In this document: positions 5,101-6,722 of the stretch, piece by piece
Layout: each line of letters begins with the position of its first letter
Position numbering within the stretch: the stretch's first letter is position 1
DNA from: Motiliproteus sp036960405
GTDB taxonomy: Bacteria; Pseudomonadota; Gammaproteobacteria; Pseudomonadales; Balneatricaceae
Assembly: GCA_036960405.1 (NCBI GenBank)
Contig: JBALWS010000180.1
Location: forward strand, 1 to 6,722
DNA length: 6,722 nt
Reading direction: 5' to 3'
Position numbers and translations under genes: made by a program
The notes under the pieces: generated by a model
The model's database searches: none
The model's input: the letters and a program-made list of their open reading frames with translations, nothing else
What the model was told of the DNA's origin: nothing

Positions 5101-6030
5101 GTGAGCAGCGATTACCCTAGAAACCTGATCGGCTACGGTGCCACCCCACCCCACCCCAAATGGCCCAATAACGCGCGAATCGCTATCTCTTTTGTACTCA
5201 ATTACGAAGAAGGCGGCGAGCGCAACATCCTCCACGGCGATACCGAATCGGAGGCGTTTTTGTCCGAGATGCCGTCCGCCCAACCGTTGGCAGGTGTTCG
5301 CAACATGAGCATGGAGTCCTGCTACGAATACGGTAGCCGCGCAGGCGTCTGGCGACTGTTACGTTTATTCGACAAGCATCAGATTCCGCTGACCATCTTC
5401 GCTGTAGCGATGGCGGTCGAGCGCCACCCTGAAGTCGCCCAGGCGATGGCCGCCGCCGGTCACGAGATCTGCAGCCACGGCTACCGCTGGATCGATTATC
5501 AATACACCGATGAAACCGAAGAGCGAGACCACCTCAACAAGGCGATTGAGATCATCAGCCAGGTCACCGGCCAACGGCCACAGGGCTGGTATACCGGTCG
5601 CAACGGTCCCAACACCCGTAAGCTGGTGATGGAGGAAGGTGGCTTTATGTATGACTCCGATGCTTACGACGACGACCTGCCTTACTGGGTTGATAACGCC
5701 GGTAAAGGCCATCTGGTGATTCCGTATACGCTCGATACCAACGATATGCGTTTCGCCACGCCGCAGGGCTTCAACAGCGGCGAGCAGTTTTATCAGTACC
5801 TCAAAGACAGCTTCGATGTGCTTTACGCCGAAGGTGCCGAGTGCCCCAAGATGCTGTCGATTGGACTGCATTGCCGCTTAGTGGGACGCCCGGCGCGGAT
5901 GGCGGCACTGGAGCGCTTTATTGAATACGCCAATAGCCACGACCTAGTTTGGTTTAGCCGCCGCATCGACATTGCTCGGCATTGGCACGAACACCACCCC
6001 TACCGTAGCGACAATCAAAATAACAACTAA
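5101..6030 (+). CDS. puuE: Allantoinase, PuuE type (polysaccharide-deacetylase fold)
   Basis: The 309-residue cytoplasmic enzyme hydrolyses allantoin to allantoate. It belongs to the NodB/polysaccharide-deacetylase superfamily, unrelated to the zinc amidohydrolase AllB. The PuuE signatures run through the whole protein: RNLIGYG-TPPHPKWPNNARIA (7-28), FVLNYEEGGE (31-40), HGDTESEAFLSE (45-56), MSMESCYEYGSRAGVWR (69-85), GHEICSHGYRW (120-130), GWYTGRNGPNTRKL (162-175), YDSDAYDDDLPYW (184-196), YTLDTNDMRFATPQGFN (209-225), IGLHCRLVGRP (254-264) and RRIDIARHWHEHHPY (287-301). Length is normal and no export signal is present. It is first in an operon: uraD starts 11 bases after its stop and alc follows. 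The operator at 5010-5021 should make it inducible. Confidence 0.95.
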   Translation: MSSDYPRNLIGYGATPPHPKWPNNARIAISFVLNYEEGGERNILHGDTESEAFLSEMPSAQPLAGVRNMSMESCYEYGSRAGVWRLLRLFDKHQIPLTIFAVAMAVERHPEVAQAMAAAGHEICSHGYRWIDYQYTDETEERDHLNKAIEIISQVTGQRPQGWYTGRNGPNTRKLVMEEGGFMYDSDAYDDDLPYWVDNAGKGHLVIPYTLDTNDMRFATPQGFNSGEQFYQYLKDSFDVLYAEGAECPKMLSIGLHCRLVGRPARMAALERFIEYANSHDLVWFSRRIDIARHWHEHHPYRSDNQNNN

Positions 6031-6041
6031 CGGAGCAGCTA

Positions 6042-6560
6042 ATGAGCCACCAGTTTCAACAATTTATTCCCAGTTTAATGGGCCGCGAAGATTTCGTTGC
6101 TACCTTCGCCGATATCTACGAACACTCACCCTGGGTTGCCGAGCAAGCCTACGACAGCGGTTTGGACAGCGGCCACGATCAGGTCGATGGCTTGCATCAA
6201 CTGATGGCAAGCACTCTGATCCATAGTGACCGTCAGGCTCAGTTAGAGCTGGTCAACGCCCACCCCGATCTGGCGGGTAAAGCTGCAGTCTCTGGCGAAT
6301 TAACCGAGGCCTCCACCTCAGAACAGTCCGGCGCCGGAATTCACCAATGCAGCGCCGAAGAGTTCGCCCGCTTTACCGAACTCAACGAGGCCTACAAAGC
6401 CAAATTCGGCTTCCCGTTTATTAAAGCGGTAAAGGGTAGCAACCGTTTCCAGATCCTCGATGCGTTTGAGGAGCGGATTCACAACAGCCCGGACGAGGAG
6501 TTCGAGCGAGCATTAACCGAAATCAACAAGATCGCGCTATTTCGACTCCAGACGATGTAA
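6042..6560 (+). CDS. uraD: OHCU decarboxylase
   Basis: The 172-residue enzyme decarboxylates 2-oxo-4-hydroxy-4-carboxy-5-ureidoimidazoline, made by UraH, to (S)-allantoin, the substrate of PuuE. Catalytic motifs are intact: NAHPDLAGKAA (72-82) with His74, the proposed acid, and SEQSGAG (93-99) with Glu94, at the same 20-residue spacing as His67 and Glu87 in the zebrafish enzyme. FPFIKAVKG (124-132) is the conserved block near the C-terminus, and EIN-IALFRL (160-169) ends the family core. There is no C-terminal fusion to UraH as found in some bacteria. GGAG (6032-6035) is 6 bases before ATG 6042, and only 11 bases separate it from puuE, so the two are co-transcribed. A T7 run (6566-6572) follows the stop, but no hairpin precedes it, so read-through into alc is likely. 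Confidence 0.95.
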   Translation: MSHQFQQFIPSLMGREDFVATFADIYEHSPWVAEQAYDSGLDSGHDQVDGLHQLMASTLIHSDRQAQLELVNAHPDLAGKAAVSGELTEASTSEQSGAGIHQCSAEEFARFTELNEAYKAKFGFPFIKAVKGSNRFQILDAFEERIHNSPDEEFERALTEINKIALFRLQTM

Positions 6561-6619
6561 CCCGGTTTTTTTCTAGGCTACTTGAATTCATTTAGACACG
6601 AACATATTGAGACAACACC

Positions 6620-6722
6620 ATGACTACTGATACAACACACACCTTTACAAAACTGGTCAACCTAGCCGATGCCCGACTCGGTACCAAGTCGATCTCGGTC
6701 ACCGACGATTGGTTTGCTCCGG
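6620..6722 (+). CDS. alc: Allantoicase, N-terminal start only (partial)
   Basis: The first 34 residues of a gene that runs off the window edge begin at ATG 6620, with GAG 8 bases upstream. The sequence KLVNLADARLGTKSISVTDDWFAP (11-34) matches the conserved N-terminus of allantoicases (typically NLA-ARLG...-DDFFAP). The enzyme splits allantoate into urea and (S)-ureidoglycolate, the step after PuuE. It lies 59 bases after uraD in the same direction, with no terminator hairpin between, so it is probably the third gene of the puuE operon. The catalytic region is outside the window. Confidence 0.88.
   Translation, partial: MTTDTTHTFTKLVNLADARLGTKSISVTDDWFAP

Noticed and set aside
4571..5730. Further GTATAC cores at about 4573, 5591 and 5723 as extra operators
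   Set aside because: All three lie within coding regions (uraH, puuE) and lack the TTG/CAA flanks of the intergenic sites.
5365..5871. Long open frame on the minus strand inside puuE
   Set aside because: It is fully antisense to an intact PuuE coding region with conserved motifs throughout; it reflects codon use, not a gene.
5101..6030. puuE product as a chitin or peptidoglycan deacetylase
   Set aside because: The fold is shared, but the NYEEGGE, GWYTGR and TLDTNDMRF motifs, the lack of a signal peptide, and the position between uraH and uraD identify PuuE allantoinase.
6561..6575. Intrinsic terminator after uraD
   Set aside because: A T7 run follows the stop codon, but no stem precedes it beyond a tiny AACCCGGTT palindrome, and alc continues in the same direction.

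Overview
The window carries a purine-ring (ureide) degradation locus. The moderate base composition, the protein sequences and the arrangement suggest a gammaproteobacterium, possibly a marine or Pseudomonas-like lineage; this placement is inference from protein resemblance only. No mobile element, CRISPR array, rRNA or tRNA was seen.

Layout. The window opens with the last 33 codons of a probable guanine deaminase (+, ends 102). A bidirectional terminator (117-141) separates it from a convergent GntR/FCD-type repressor gene (-, 163-891). The divergent control region 892-1317 holds three direct repeats next to the regulator gene, two GntR-type operator candidates and an RNA leader with mutually exclusive hairpins. 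An AzgA-like purine permease (+, 1318-2772, GTG start) follows, with a small terminator behind it. Two genes with no obvious pathway role come next: a LysE/RhtB-type exporter (2928-3548) and an antibiotic-biosynthesis-monooxygenase-fold protein with a two-helix membrane tail (3793-4326). The core catabolic block is uraH (-, 4401-4754), diverging across a 346-base control region from puuE (5101-6030), uraD (6042-6560) and the start of alc (6620 to the window edge).

How it works together. GuaD makes xanthine from guanine, and the permease probably brings in purine bases or related compounds. After xanthine oxidation and urate oxidation (enzymes not in the window), UraH hydrolyses 5-hydroxyisourate. 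UraD decarboxylates OHCU to (S)-allantoin, PuuE opens allantoin to allantoate, and allantoicase releases urea and ureidoglycolate. Xanthine dehydrogenase, a urate oxidase and ureidoglycolate lyase are absent here and would be expected nearby or elsewhere.

Regulation. The palindrome TTGTATACAA, or a close variant, occurs in front of the permease, uraH and puuE, and a weaker variant lies upstream of gntR. It overlaps the likely -10 element at the permease and puuE. This strongly suggests one GntR-controlled regulon. The most unusual signal is the permease leader: one predicted state hides both the Shine-Dalgarno sequence and the GTG start, and the alternative hairpins would free them, as in a translational riboswitch. 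The enzymes themselves look standard.
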